DNA from: Paralithodes platypus
Taxonomy: Eukaryota; Arthropoda; Malacostraca; Decapoda; Lithodidae
Reading direction: 5' to 3'
DNA: 64,000 nucleotides
Assembly (NCBI GenBank): GCA_032716605.1
Contig: CM064480.1
Coordinates: 43,655,346-43,719,345 of the forward strand
Shown here: positions 44,316 to 54,029 of the stretch, in pieces
How positions within the stretch are numbered: the first letter of the stretch is position 1
How the letters are laid out: each line of letters begins with the position of its first letter
Translations under genes and position numbers: made by a program
Notes under the pieces: model-generated
Databases searched by the model: none
What the model saw: only the letters and a program-made list of their open reading frames with translations
What the model was told of the DNA's origin: nothing

Positions 44316-46136
44316 ATGCACCCCTCTGACGTCCCATGGATTACTCCTCGGATCAAGAGACTGATGCAGAATCGGAATAAGGCCTTCTACACGGACAACA
44401 ATCGCTACAAGGACCTACGCAACATTGTGATAAGGGAAATCCGTTGGGCGAAGAAGTCCTACTACCCTACAAAGATTCATCATTTAAAACAAACCAATAT
44501 CAGTCAGTGGTACTCTAAAATTAAGAATCTTTGTGGCTTAAGTAGTGGGACTCCTTCGATCCCCTGTGTTTCCCATGTCCCTCGTGTAGATGCACCTGAA
44601 CTGATAAATAATCACTTCTCTACCATCTGCCAAACCCTCCCCAAACTAGACCGCACCAACCTCCCTGCCTTCCTCCCATCCCCTTCCCCCCCAGTAACTG
44701 TTCAAGAATTTGAAGTGGCCAAAAAGCTTTCCAGTTTCAAATCAAAAAGATCAACAACCCCAGTAGACCTACCCATGAAAATATACAAAGAATTTTCAGT
44801 GGAATTTGCCACCCCCCTTTGCTCGATAATTAATGCCTCCTTAAGGCAAAGTAAATGCCCTGCAGACTGGAAAACTTCATACGTCACTCCAATCCCCAAA
44901 ACCCCCTCCCCACATTCTCTTAATGAACTCAGACCAATTGCCATTACGCCCATCCCTAGTCTAATCTGTGAGGACTTTGTATTCACCTGGGCTTACTCAC
45001 AAATCCGTCACTTGATAGATCCCCAACAGTTTGGCAACGTAAAAACCTCCTCCACCACTCACTGTCTTATTAGCTTCCTAGATTATATTTACACAAATCT
45101 TGAGAAGAGAAAGACTTCCCTCGCCCTTGCCTTTATTGACTTCAGGAAAGCATTTGACCTTGTTGACCACACCATCATCATCAACAAAGCCATAAAGTTG
45201 GGGCTACATCCTACCCTGGTTGCGTGGTTGACCGACTTCCTTAGTGACAGACGACAAGCAGTGCGATACCAAGGCTTCATCTCCACCTTCCTAGACATCA
45301 CATGTGGAGTCCCACAGGGCACAAAGATGGGGCCTCTATTGTTCCTCATCTTGATTAATGATGCCCTAAAGGACACCCCATTCCACTGGAAGTACGTGGA
45401 CGACTCGACAGTCGGCATTACTGTCGATAACACCTCCCCTAACTATGACCCCCTACAAGACATCCTCGACCGTCTTCAAGCCTGGACCACAGACAATCAT
45501 GTGACTATCAATCATGACAAGACAGTGGTCATGCACATCAACACTTCCGTTACCGACCTTCCTCCACCCACTGTCACAATTGGTCCTCATCCCCTTCAGC
45601 TTGTTGAGTCCACCAAACTCCTCGGAATCACTGTGGACAACAAACTGAACTGGAAGAAACATGTAACTACCACAGTCAGGACCGCCACTTACAAGTTATT
45701 TATGCTAAGGCGGTTGAGATCCCTGGGGGCGCCGGAGAATGAGCTGAAGAGTATATATAACACCTTTATACTCCCTAAGCTCACCTACGCCTCTCCCGCC
45801 TGGTCCTCCTCTCTAACCCTAACACAACAACGTCAACTGGAGAGAGTTCAGAGGAGGGCATGCAGGATCATCCTGGGTGGCACATATCCAGGGTACGAGG
45901 AAGCTCTCACCACCCTTAGCATACCTGCACTTTCAACCCACCACTACAACACACTCAAACAGTTTGCATCTAAGCTGCTTGTTCACCCACGACACAGAAA
46001 CTTACTTCCACCAGACGCCCCTAGACCTACACGTGCAGCTCGTCATTTCAACACACTCCAACCAATAAGAGCAAGAACTGACAGATATAAAAATAGTCCT
46101 ATCCCAACCATTGTTAATATTATTAATAATGTGTAA
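44316..46136 (+). CDS. LINE D reverse transcriptase, open reading frame
   Basis: 606 codons with no stop or frameshift, the most intact protein in the window. After a spacer (DVPWITPRIKRLMQNRNKAF, about residues 5-24) come the RT blocks: SSFKSKRSTTPVDLPMKIYK, ADWKTSYVTPIPKT, NELRPIAITP, then FIDFRKAFDLVDH with the first catalytic Asp at 275, CGVPQGTKMGPLLF from about 330, and YVDDST with catalytic Asp 362 and 363. The C-terminal part has LLGITVDNKLNWKKHV, LPKLTYASPAWSS and LERVQRRACRIILG, usual for CR1/jockey-superfamily LINEs. True translation probably continued from the lost 5' part, since the frame is open for at least 36 codons upstream. All three catalytic aspartates are present, but with no endonuclease or promoter this copy is dead on arrival. 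Confidence 0.92.
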   Translation: MHPSDVPWITPRIKRLMQNRNKAFYTDNNRYKDLRNIVIREIRWAKKSYYPTKIHHLKQTNISQWYSKIKNLCGLSSGTPSIPCVSHVPRVDAPELINNHFSTICQTLPKLDRTNLPAFLPSPSPPVTVQEFEVAKKLSSFKSKRSTTPVDLPMKIYKEFSVEFATPLCSIINASLRQSKCPADWKTSYVTPIPKTPSPHSLNELRPIAITPIPSLICEDFVFTWAYSQIRHLIDPQQFGNVKTSSTTHCLISFLDYIYTNLEKRKTSLALAFIDFRKAFDLVDHTIIINKAIKLGLHPTLVAWLTDFLSDRRQAVRYQGFISTFLDITCGVPQGTKMGPLLFLILINDALKDTPFHWKYVDDSTVGITVDNTSPNYDPLQDILDRLQAWTTDNHVTINHDKTVVMHINTSVTDLPPPTVTIGPHPLQLVESTKLLGITVDNKLNWKKHVTTTVRTATYKLFMLRRLRSLGAPENELKSIYNTFILPKLTYASPAWSSSLTLTQQRQLERVQRRACRIILGGTYPGYEEALTTLSIPALSTHHYNTLKQFASKLLVHPRHRNLLPPDAPRPTRAARHFNTLQPIRARTDRYKNSPIPTIVNIINNV

Positions 46137-46730
46137 TAACGGTCTGTCACACCATATATACGCGCCTACCTTTAATAATATATGCATAAGTGTGTGTGCG
46201 TGTGTGTATTAGAATATAATTATGTATGTATTTGCTTGAGTTTGTTTATGTATATGTGTATATATGTATCTATGTATGTGCAGTATATGTGTATGTATGT
46301 GTGCGTATATGTGTATGTATGTATGCGTTATTTATGTATATATATATGTGTATAGTGTATACTGTTTGTGGTTCGAGCCCGGCTGAGAGTATCAGGTAGG
46401 ATAAGAGAAGAGCATATATGCATGTAATGTGCATATATTTATGTATATGTATGTCTGTGTGTACGTGCTGTCAATGATTCGAGCCCGGTTGAGAATATAA
46501 GGTATATAATATATATATGTACTGTACGTGTATTTATATTTATATGGTCATATGCACATATGTATGTAAATATACGTACATATGAGCGAGAACATATTGC
46601 TCACTAGCGCAACTTCTGATTATAAATCTATGCATAAGCATTATCTATTATTAAGTGTTCGCGTATCTTCATCCATGTATTTCCACCCTTAACAATAGAA
46701 CGCCCAGCTCTTCCATATTTCGCCTTCTGT

Positions 46731-46865
<135 letters not shown>

Positions 46866-47678
46866 GCACTACCGAGGATTAACCTCCCATTGTAGTACCC
46901 GCACCCTCTTTACCTCACTTACCAAAACAGTTTCTGTATGTATGTATGTCTGTGTGCATACGTGAGCGTTTGTGTATACGGACATGTGCACACTTACTGC
47001 ATGTTCTTATGTTCCTATATATGTATGTATATGTATGTGCGCACGTACGTGTATATACGTATGTTCTGTATATGAGTAAGTTAATAAATGTGTAAATGTA
47101 CTGTATATCACTTACTCTCATGGTTATTTTATGATAATTTGTATTCTGCACATGCATCATTATTGTATTTATTTATTTTGTTTGTAAACTAAGCTTACCA
47201 TCCTCATATCTGTACATCTCATGTTCATCCACTAAATTGTAAAATGTGTATTTTCAGCTCATGAGGCTGCCATTCTTTAATAAACCGTTTATTATTATTA
47301 TTATTATTATTATTATATTATCCATACGAAGAAACGTTGCATCCCTTGCATTATTCTACAGATATTTTCACAGCAATTGTTATGAGGAACTTGCTTCAAT
47401 TGTGCCGCCTCTCCACATCTTTCCCCGTAGAACTAGGGCAGCTGAGAGCGCCCATGAATTTACACTTTCTCCTACACAATGCAGAACTTCTGCTTATCAA
47501 AATTCATTTATCCCTAGAACTACTGCTCTTTGGAATTCACTTCCCTCGAATTGCTTTCCACAAACTTACAATCTAAAAATGTTTAAATCCAGTTGTTACA
47601 AACATTTTATGAATGGAGGATGCCTTTAGGCACATGGACCTTTTTTTTTATCTGTGTTTTTCCTTCCTCCGTTCATTG

Positions 47679-47715
<37 letters not shown>

Positions 47716-47717
<2 letters not shown>

Positions 47718-48494
47718 GGTGTCAAACACTTCTGCCTGTTCGCGGAAGTCACTGCAGGTTGTGGATGTTTTCAAAGGAGCTCCCTTCCCAATACCGTAGA
47801 GGCGGGAAGTAGTGTCACATCCAGCTATGTCGTGGATGAAGAGTATGTGATTGCACACACTGGGATCTTGTTGACGTTTAACAGCCTTGACATCTCAAAT
47901 GTGTGCATTCCTCGTACTCTTCTTTGGTTCTGGTTTGACGAAGATGTCATGCGTTTCAAGGTTGGCATGGTAGATGACGAGGACGAGAAGGTCTGTATAA
48001 TCATCTACGAGTGTAGTTGTGCTTTCGACAGCAGCATCCACTGCTTTCTGCACTATCAAGATATTGGCATCACCTGAGGAGTGGTATATCTGGTAGTTTT
48101 TCATCTGCAGGTGAGCACCGAGCATATTGCTGAATCCCAATTTGTTGGTGGTGTTGGAAAGGAACTCTTCTTTTTTTCTCATGACTGGCAATTCCTCTGC
48201 CAGGGTTACAGTGAGTACAGTCCTCCTTCCTTCTCGCCTGCGATGAGCCATGTCTTTGGTAGACGTTTCTTGGTAGCCATCGAAAACAATTAGTGGAGCA
48301 CCATATTTCTTCCTGACATACTCGCTGTACAACTTGCATATACCCTTGTACGTAGTCCTATGTGTCCACGGGATATGGTGAATGAGTGCTCGCCCATCCA
48401 ACACATATTGCACATTGCCTGGCATTACTGGTTGGTGAGATGTCTGGAGCACCCAGATAACCTCATGTAAGTTGTGTTTGTTACGTCTAGGCAT
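47716..48494 (-). pseudogene. Intronless Cys-tailed gene, N-terminal half (split by LINE C)
   Basis: Reverse frame; I place the start at 48,494 (MPRRNKHNL), where an earlier ATG at 48,530 adds only a hydrophobic lead. It reads VQYVLDGRALIHHIPW, a GAPLIVFDGYQETSTKD stretch with HRRREGRR after it, KKEEFLSNTTNK, a GDANILIVQKAVDAA block, and DYTDLLVLVIYHA. The DGxxL, GDAD/GDAN and DDTD-type acidic motifs suggest a PIN/FEN-like nuclease fold, but this is inference. One TGA (47,895-47,897, where Trp is likely) interrupts; the same frame continues with VCNHILFIHDIAGCDTTSRL, GIGKG and FREQAEVF until LINE C poly-A. The rest is at 43,236-43,690. There are no introns, and relatives are high-copy in arthropods, so it may itself be transposon-borne. 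Confidence 0.7.
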
Positions 48495-48889
48495 GGCTAA
48501 AAACGAATAGAAATACACAACACATACCAACTACAATTTCCAACAGGTCAGGTGAGTGGTATAAACAAATAGTTTGCATTTTCTATGTCTGTCTGGGTGG
48601 TAAATGTTCAAAGAAAACCAGTAAATAATGGATAACTAAAATATAATTTCACAAACAATATTAGTGGTAAGTTACATCATTGTTGTGTATGTTTTCCACA
48701 AATTAAATTTCTTAGGACATTTGATCAAGATCAATTGAAAACGTTTTTGTTGCATTTTGTGGTAGGTTATTTATTATAATGCCTGTACTATGAGGATAAC
48801 CACTCGGTTAAAAAAAAAATATATTATGTGTGAATGGAAGACCTATACGATAAAATTGTATCCGTTACCTGTAGGTAGATTGAATGATC

Positions 48890-49550
48890 AGTTGTGAAGT
48901 AATAACTGGCATCTATATTGCGAAGGTCTTTAATCATTATAAACGCATTTATCAAATCCTTGCTTTTTCTGCGTTTCATTAAGCATAATATATTGATTCT
49001 TTTAACTGCTCCTAGTATGGTTATTTCTTAGTTTGGGAATCATCTTTATTACTCTTCGCTGAACTCTCTCAAGTTGTACAATATATTTGTTTATGATATG
49101 GAGACTAAAATTGAGGACACTATTCTCAGCGGGGATGAATTACCTATGAATTGTACAAAGTGAGAACAACGTTTTCGGATTCCTATTCATAAGATCTCCC
49201 AATGAAACCAACTAATTTGTTTCGATTCTTTAATTAATTTGAAACCTTGTTGAGCGGGTTTTAAATCACTTGACAAAGTCACTCCTAGATTACAAAGGAC
49301 TAGAATTCTCGAAAAGGTGTTTCAGTCCTGACGCTATTTTGTATTTACAGTGTGCTTACTTAATATTCAAGAAGGATTCATAGCCTTTGAAATCCTTTAT
49401 TTTGTTTTAACTAATTAACTCCTAGATCAATTTCTTTATCGACACTCTCAAGTTGTATATATGCTATTCATTGAATTGCTTGCCTTTTCACTTTTGCTAC
49501 CTATATGAATCACCTTGCATTTATTTGCATTCAAATTATTTATTTATATT
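48890..49550 (-). pseudogene. Highly degraded CR1-like LINE relic
   Basis: Translating the reverse strand in shifting frames gives NANKCKVIHIG near 49,520, LGVTLSSDLKP-like text near 49,280, and near 49,080-49,020 KYIVQLERVQRRVIKMIPKL, then a DLINAFIMIKDLRN-like piece near 48,920-48,950. These are the CR1 C-terminal blocks in the right order, with many indels and stops. It is the oldest CR1 copy in the window. Confidence 0.72.
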
Positions 49551-49926
49551 AATATTAAAATTCATATATAGTGTTTATTAAAATTAACTCACATACAGTA
49601 TGATGGTTTATGGTGCAATGTTATTAAACGCTTTGGGTTCACAACTTTGTGGGAAAAGAGAAACGAGCCTCCCGAGTTCAATCTCCTCACATCTAGCAGT
49701 AAATAGCAACCTGGAGTTAGTACACATTGTGATGTCTCATCTGGGGAAGTAAGTTTGACAACCTGAATAGTATGCAGTATCCCTGATGTACACTCAGAAA
49801 CCACACTATCTAGCCCACCTGCGTCGGGCCGGAGATTTGTAGCGGATCCTATCTGGACGGCAGCCCACTCTGTCACGAGGCCACACACACACAAACACAC
49901 ATGTTTCAAACCAATACAGGTCACGT
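49551..49926. other. Unassigned sequence with one open frame
   Basis: The reverse frame 49,924-49,589 (111 aa) has no motif I know. The sequence around 49,800-49,890 (GGCCTCGTGACAGAGTGGGC and CTACAAATCTCCGGCCCG read in reverse) has a vague tRNA-like look, which I could not confirm. Confidence 0.35.
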
Positions 49927-50413
49927 TTAACGCCTTACGAGCGGGCCTGTCAGTAACTTCTACTACCCGGCAAGCGTTTTTTTTTTAACCTAAACGACCT
50001 TGTTTCCGTGCTCTTTTTCATGCATAAACAAGAGCCAGAGCGTAATACAATTATGTATCCCTGAAAGGACGTTAATTGAGCTTTCCAATGACACCAGAAC
50101 CATCCTCCTACGACCACGCGTTCTCTTGCAACGATCGTGCAAGACGAGTGCAAAAACCCTAAAATACGGTAATATCCTTACATAATTCCCTGTGTAGCGA
50201 GGGAGGGAGGGTGGCTGTGTGTGGAGTAGACATCAGTAGGCGCGCGGGACCCGTGCCGAGCGGTCATGATCCGACCTATGCTCCTCCCACCGCTCGTCTC
50301 TCTCTCAGAGCCATTATTGCTAAAAAATTGCACACAGACTTAAGTCGGGCCCCGCCACATAGTCCTTTCTTCTCTAGCCCGACTTAAGTCCACCCCCGCT
50401 AGACAAGGGTTAA
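49927..50413 (-). mobile_element. TTAA MITE 'M1', copy C
   Basis: Insert of 479 bp (49,931-50,409) with TTAA on both sides. It is the reverse complement of the family at 57.9 and 61.7 kb, sharing GGACTATGTGGCGG, GAGAGAGACGAGCGGTGG-like sequence, TTGCACTCGTCTTGCACG, TCTGGTGTCATTGGAAAGCTC, CCTTTCAGGGATA and a GGCCCGCTCGTAAGGCGTTAA end. A hairpin with arms ACTTAAGTCGGGC and GCCCGACTTAAGT lies near 50,339-50,391. No ORF of its own. Confidence 0.86.
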
Positions 50414-52117
50414 TGATCTTGCCATTGGAATGCTATGCAATCATGCTTTGGCTGTATGAATGACAATATGCATTTATTTACTGTATTGTACATTATTCCG
50501 TCCAATATATACTCAAATGATTGGAAATTATACACATACTGTAAACAGCCTATTCGGTGCGGTGGAACCATCGTTCGCAGCCACTATGCTCAGACAGATA
50601 TGTAGATGAACTGTATGTGAATATTCTGAGAATATGCATTTAATCGTAACTACTACGGGTGACGTCTGATTATTCAGACATTCTCAAACAATTAGACAAA
50701 GACACACACTCATGCGCACACACACACACTGAGAACTTGTGCATCACTGGGTGATTTGGAAGTGTTTTGTTCAATGTTTAATTTCATAAAACCTATGGGG
50801 ATACTATATCGTGTCCCTGATTAATGTATATATTGGAGGAAATAAAATACAATAAACAAATGCATATTATCATTTATCAAGAAATTCTGCCGCTAAAATT
50901 GGTTGTATGACACCCAATTCAGGGAGGATAGCTAATGCCTCAAGTTTTATGCAAACGATCACCATAGTTTTAAGTTGTATGTGGATAGCGCACCCACAGG
51001 TCAGCGTGTCATTTTCACCAGCCCACCATGGATGGAAGCACATGAATAATATAGTTTTGGTTGGATTAGTTCTAAGATTTAGTAGCTGTAGCATCTGTAG
51101 TATTGTGTATTTAGCATTTATTACTTGTAGTGTATTTTATATTAATAGAGCTGGTTAATATATATAATCAATACATTTGCATTACCTTTAGAACATATTG
51201 TGGAATTTCAAGTCGTATCGTCTGCATTGATCGTGGAAGAAAAGCGTATTAGTGCACCTTGTATATGAGAACACATGCAAACTTGTTCAAATGTGTTAGT
51301 AATGAACGTAAAGATACTCATCTTACATTCTATATGTACAATAATTTGTAATCCACATGAGTGTTTTGGCGAAAGCAATATTTAGGAGCCCATAGATAAG
51401 GAAACTAAATCGACAGGTTGAAATATCCGAGTTTCGTTCCCTTGTGGGTTACAACATTGTGTGTACTCGTAAGAGAATGTAAACACTTTGCCCACAAATT
51501 TTATCAGTGATTTTTCTGGTAACTAGAGAGCAAAATTTAGGTTGCATCAGTGGTGTATCAGTTCTGTTGTTCTTGACTGAGTGAGTAGTGTTAGCCCTGT
51601 ACATCTAGCCCCTGACAAAATGTGGGAGTTGCAATATTAAGGTGACATGACAGCCGCCCCTACACCACACACCCTCCGCGGTCCACAGAGAGCCAGAGGT
51701 CGTTATTTTGGTTGTTAATTCATTAGTGTTAGTTATTCCATCTGTGTGTAGGTTTATTTGTTCGCTCTTTTAGGTGTTTGGCTAGATCCCGAACTCACAC
51801 GGATGGGTACCATCCAAGGGGGGAAAACTTTCAGTAAGATTTCCATTAATAGCCTATTAAGTGATATTTAGGTGATATGGGAAGTTATTGACAAAGATTA
51901 TTGTATCGAAATAACATCTCCACGACAATAATAAACATGTCTGGTATATGATAATAGCAGCTCGAACCCCCTTCTGATGATAGCGATTTTCACTCTGGCC
52001 ATGGACTAATTCAGTAGTATAGCGTAATTTGTATTCACTATATAATCTTAGCTAACACGAAACCATATTATTTAGCTCAAGAAGAACCTCTAGAAATTAA
52101 AAGAGTAATACCGTACT
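50414..52117. other. Unannotated spacer
   Basis: AT-rich non-coding DNA. A block near 51,655-51,725 (CCCTCCGCGGTCCACAGAGAG and GTTGTTAATTCATTA) resembles 52,268-52,336 (TTCCGCGGTCCGTG and ATTGTTAATTAACCC), so a small dispersed repeat is likely. No gene seen. Confidence 0.45.
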
Positions 52118-52433
52118 TAACCTTTTGGCTCTCAAAGATCCTTGTAAATCAAAATATATTCGTCTAACCTTAACCAGAACTAAAGGAATAAGGGGTGATC
52201 GTATACTGAAAGGGGTTATTTCCGTTTTCTATGGACTTCATAATATTATGTACTGTGTTTGTCTATGATACCTTACACCACCTCCATTCCGCGGTCCGTG
52301 TTCATCCTGAGGTCATTACCGTTATTGTTAATTAACCCCTTCAGTATTTGAGGACGAATTTCCTCGCTTTATTCTGGCTATCAGTAGGCGATATATTCAG
52401 AGGAAGGAATTTTGCAAGTCAAAGTGTTAATTG
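52118..52433. mobile_element. Relic of TTAA MITE 'M6'
   Basis: Two parts resemble the ends of the element at 60,126-60,570: CTTAACCTTTTGGCTCTCAAAGATCCTTG (compare 60,471-60,500) and TTAACCCCTTCAGTA followed by CTTTATTCTGGC (compare 60,126-60,170). The parts are rearranged and diverged. Low certainty. Confidence 0.4.
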
Positions 52434-52730
52434 AGATAGACTCCTTTCATTACTATATGGCATTCCAAATTTGAGTAAAATCTTCTACTGTTAGACAGAA
52501 TAAGGTGATAACAGCGTCTTAGATACTCGAAAGTTAATAATTATTATGTATTCCTTATCTGTGTCTGTGGGTTTGGCTACTATGCTTTATATCTCTTCAT
52601 TTCCGTATTAAGGTTGGTTGGTTACGTGTAATTCTATGAATCCAAACATAATTGTTTATAATTAATAATTGCTGGCGGGTGGTGGTGGATGGGATATAAT
52701 TCCAAATGAAGCCATTACTTTTAAGCTCCT

Positions 52731-52805
52731 CGGTGGTCTAGTTGGTTAGGTGCTGGAGTGCTGCACTACTGGCCTGGGTTCGAACCCTCGCTGGGGCATG
52801 ACACA
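52731..52805 (+). mobile_element. tRNA-like sequence, probably SINE head
   Basis: CTCGGTGGTCTAGTTGG (A box), an anticodon-like arm around GAGTGCTGCACTAC, and GGGTTCGAACCC (perfect B box), then GGGGC pairing partly with the 5' GCTCC. The acceptor and T stems have mismatches, so I favour a tRNA-derived SINE over a working tRNA gene. Confidence 0.55.
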
Positions 52806-53016
52806 AAATATTAATATGAATGCAGTTTAGTTAGGCGACTGTAAATTTCATATAATGAATTTCGGTCTATATGATCTGTGCCCCATGAATATTCTTTCCT
52901 CTCACTTAAACAGTAGGCTACCATAGTGCGGTTGGGAATATGAACATGATTAGATTAATATCCAGTATTCGAGAATGGATAATAAGTCGTAGGCGTGTGC
53001 ATAAACCTTTAACCGT

Positions 53017-53092
53017 CCTGGTGGTGTAATGGTTAAGGTGGCAAAAATATGTGTGTGATAACCCGGGTTCGAATCCCGGTGGATCATATATA
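53017..53092 (+). mobile_element. tRNA-like sequence, probably SINE head
   Basis: GTCCTGGTGGTGTAATGGTTA (A box) and a T arm CCGGGTTCGAATCCCGG with perfect 5-bp pairing. The anticodon arm (AAAATATGTGTGTGAT) does not fold and acceptor pairing is weak. It differs from the copy at 52.7 kb. Confidence 0.5.
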
Positions 53093-53463
53093 CTTTAATT
53101 TATTTATTTAATTTATTTCATTGGGGGTGTGGTGGTGAGATTAATAAAAATAATATTATTGTATATGTTTCTACACCCTAAACCACAACCCGTTATTGGT
53201 CTGTAAAGATGGAAAGGTCCACATTTGTTGTATTAGTTATTGTTGGGGCATGGGTTCATTGTGTGTGTGTGTGTGTGTGTTTTGTGTTTCCTCATTATAA
53301 GCATTATTCGTATTGCAGGTAAGATGAAACAGTAACTAGAAGTAACAATCGGAGGAGGTAAGCGTGATGGTGTGCGTGAGTACAATGTTACCTTGATTAC
53401 TGTTCACATTTTTAGTCTATTTTGTCTTCTAACCTAAGTTTTTAATGTTTGGAATTGAACACA

Positions 53464-53743
53464 AAAGGTATTTAGATATCTACTGGTATATACTGTATAA
53501 AGGTATTTAGATATCTACTGGTATATACTGTATAAAGGTATTTAGATATCTACTGGTATATACTGTATAAAGGTATTTAGATATCTACTGGTATATACTG
53601 TATAAAGGTATTTAGATATCTACTGGTATATACTGTATAAAGGTATTTAGATATCTACTGGTATATACTGTATAAAGGTATTTAGATATCTACTGGTATA
53701 TACTGTATAAAGGTATTTAGATATCTACTGGTATATACTGTAT
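53464..53743. repeat. 35-bp tandem repeat, 8 identical copies
   Basis: The unit starts AAAGGTATTTAGATATCTAC and ends TGGTATATACTGTAT. Eight copies in strict 35-bp register (starts at 53,464, 53,499 ... 53,709), with no difference that I can see between units. Each unit holds the palindrome AGATATCT. Confidence 0.96.
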
Positions 53744-54029
53744 TTGTATTGGTTTTCAAACAAATTTCTATTAGACTGTTTTTATTTGTATGTGTGTTGA
53801 TTATTGGCAGTAAATACAATTATTTGTCTTAATATACAAATACATTTCCCATGTTGCGAAACTTTATAAGGGATTGTTCATAGATATGTTTTGTAAGAGA
53901 ATGTTCATAACATGTACGTACAGTATGTTATGGAAGTCAGGTAACTTGATAATCTGTTGCCTATTTTAATAGCTAGAATTGCACTATAAAATTCATATAC
54001 ATAATCTTAGGCTCATAGCAGTATTTATC

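Noticed and set aside
52731..53092. Two candidate tRNA genes
   Set aside because: B boxes are good but acceptor and anticodon arms do not pair properly. I list them as tRNA-derived repeats; tRNAscan-SE would decide.
53464..53743. CRISPR-like array
   Set aside because: The units are directly adjacent with no spacers, and the genome is eukaryotic.
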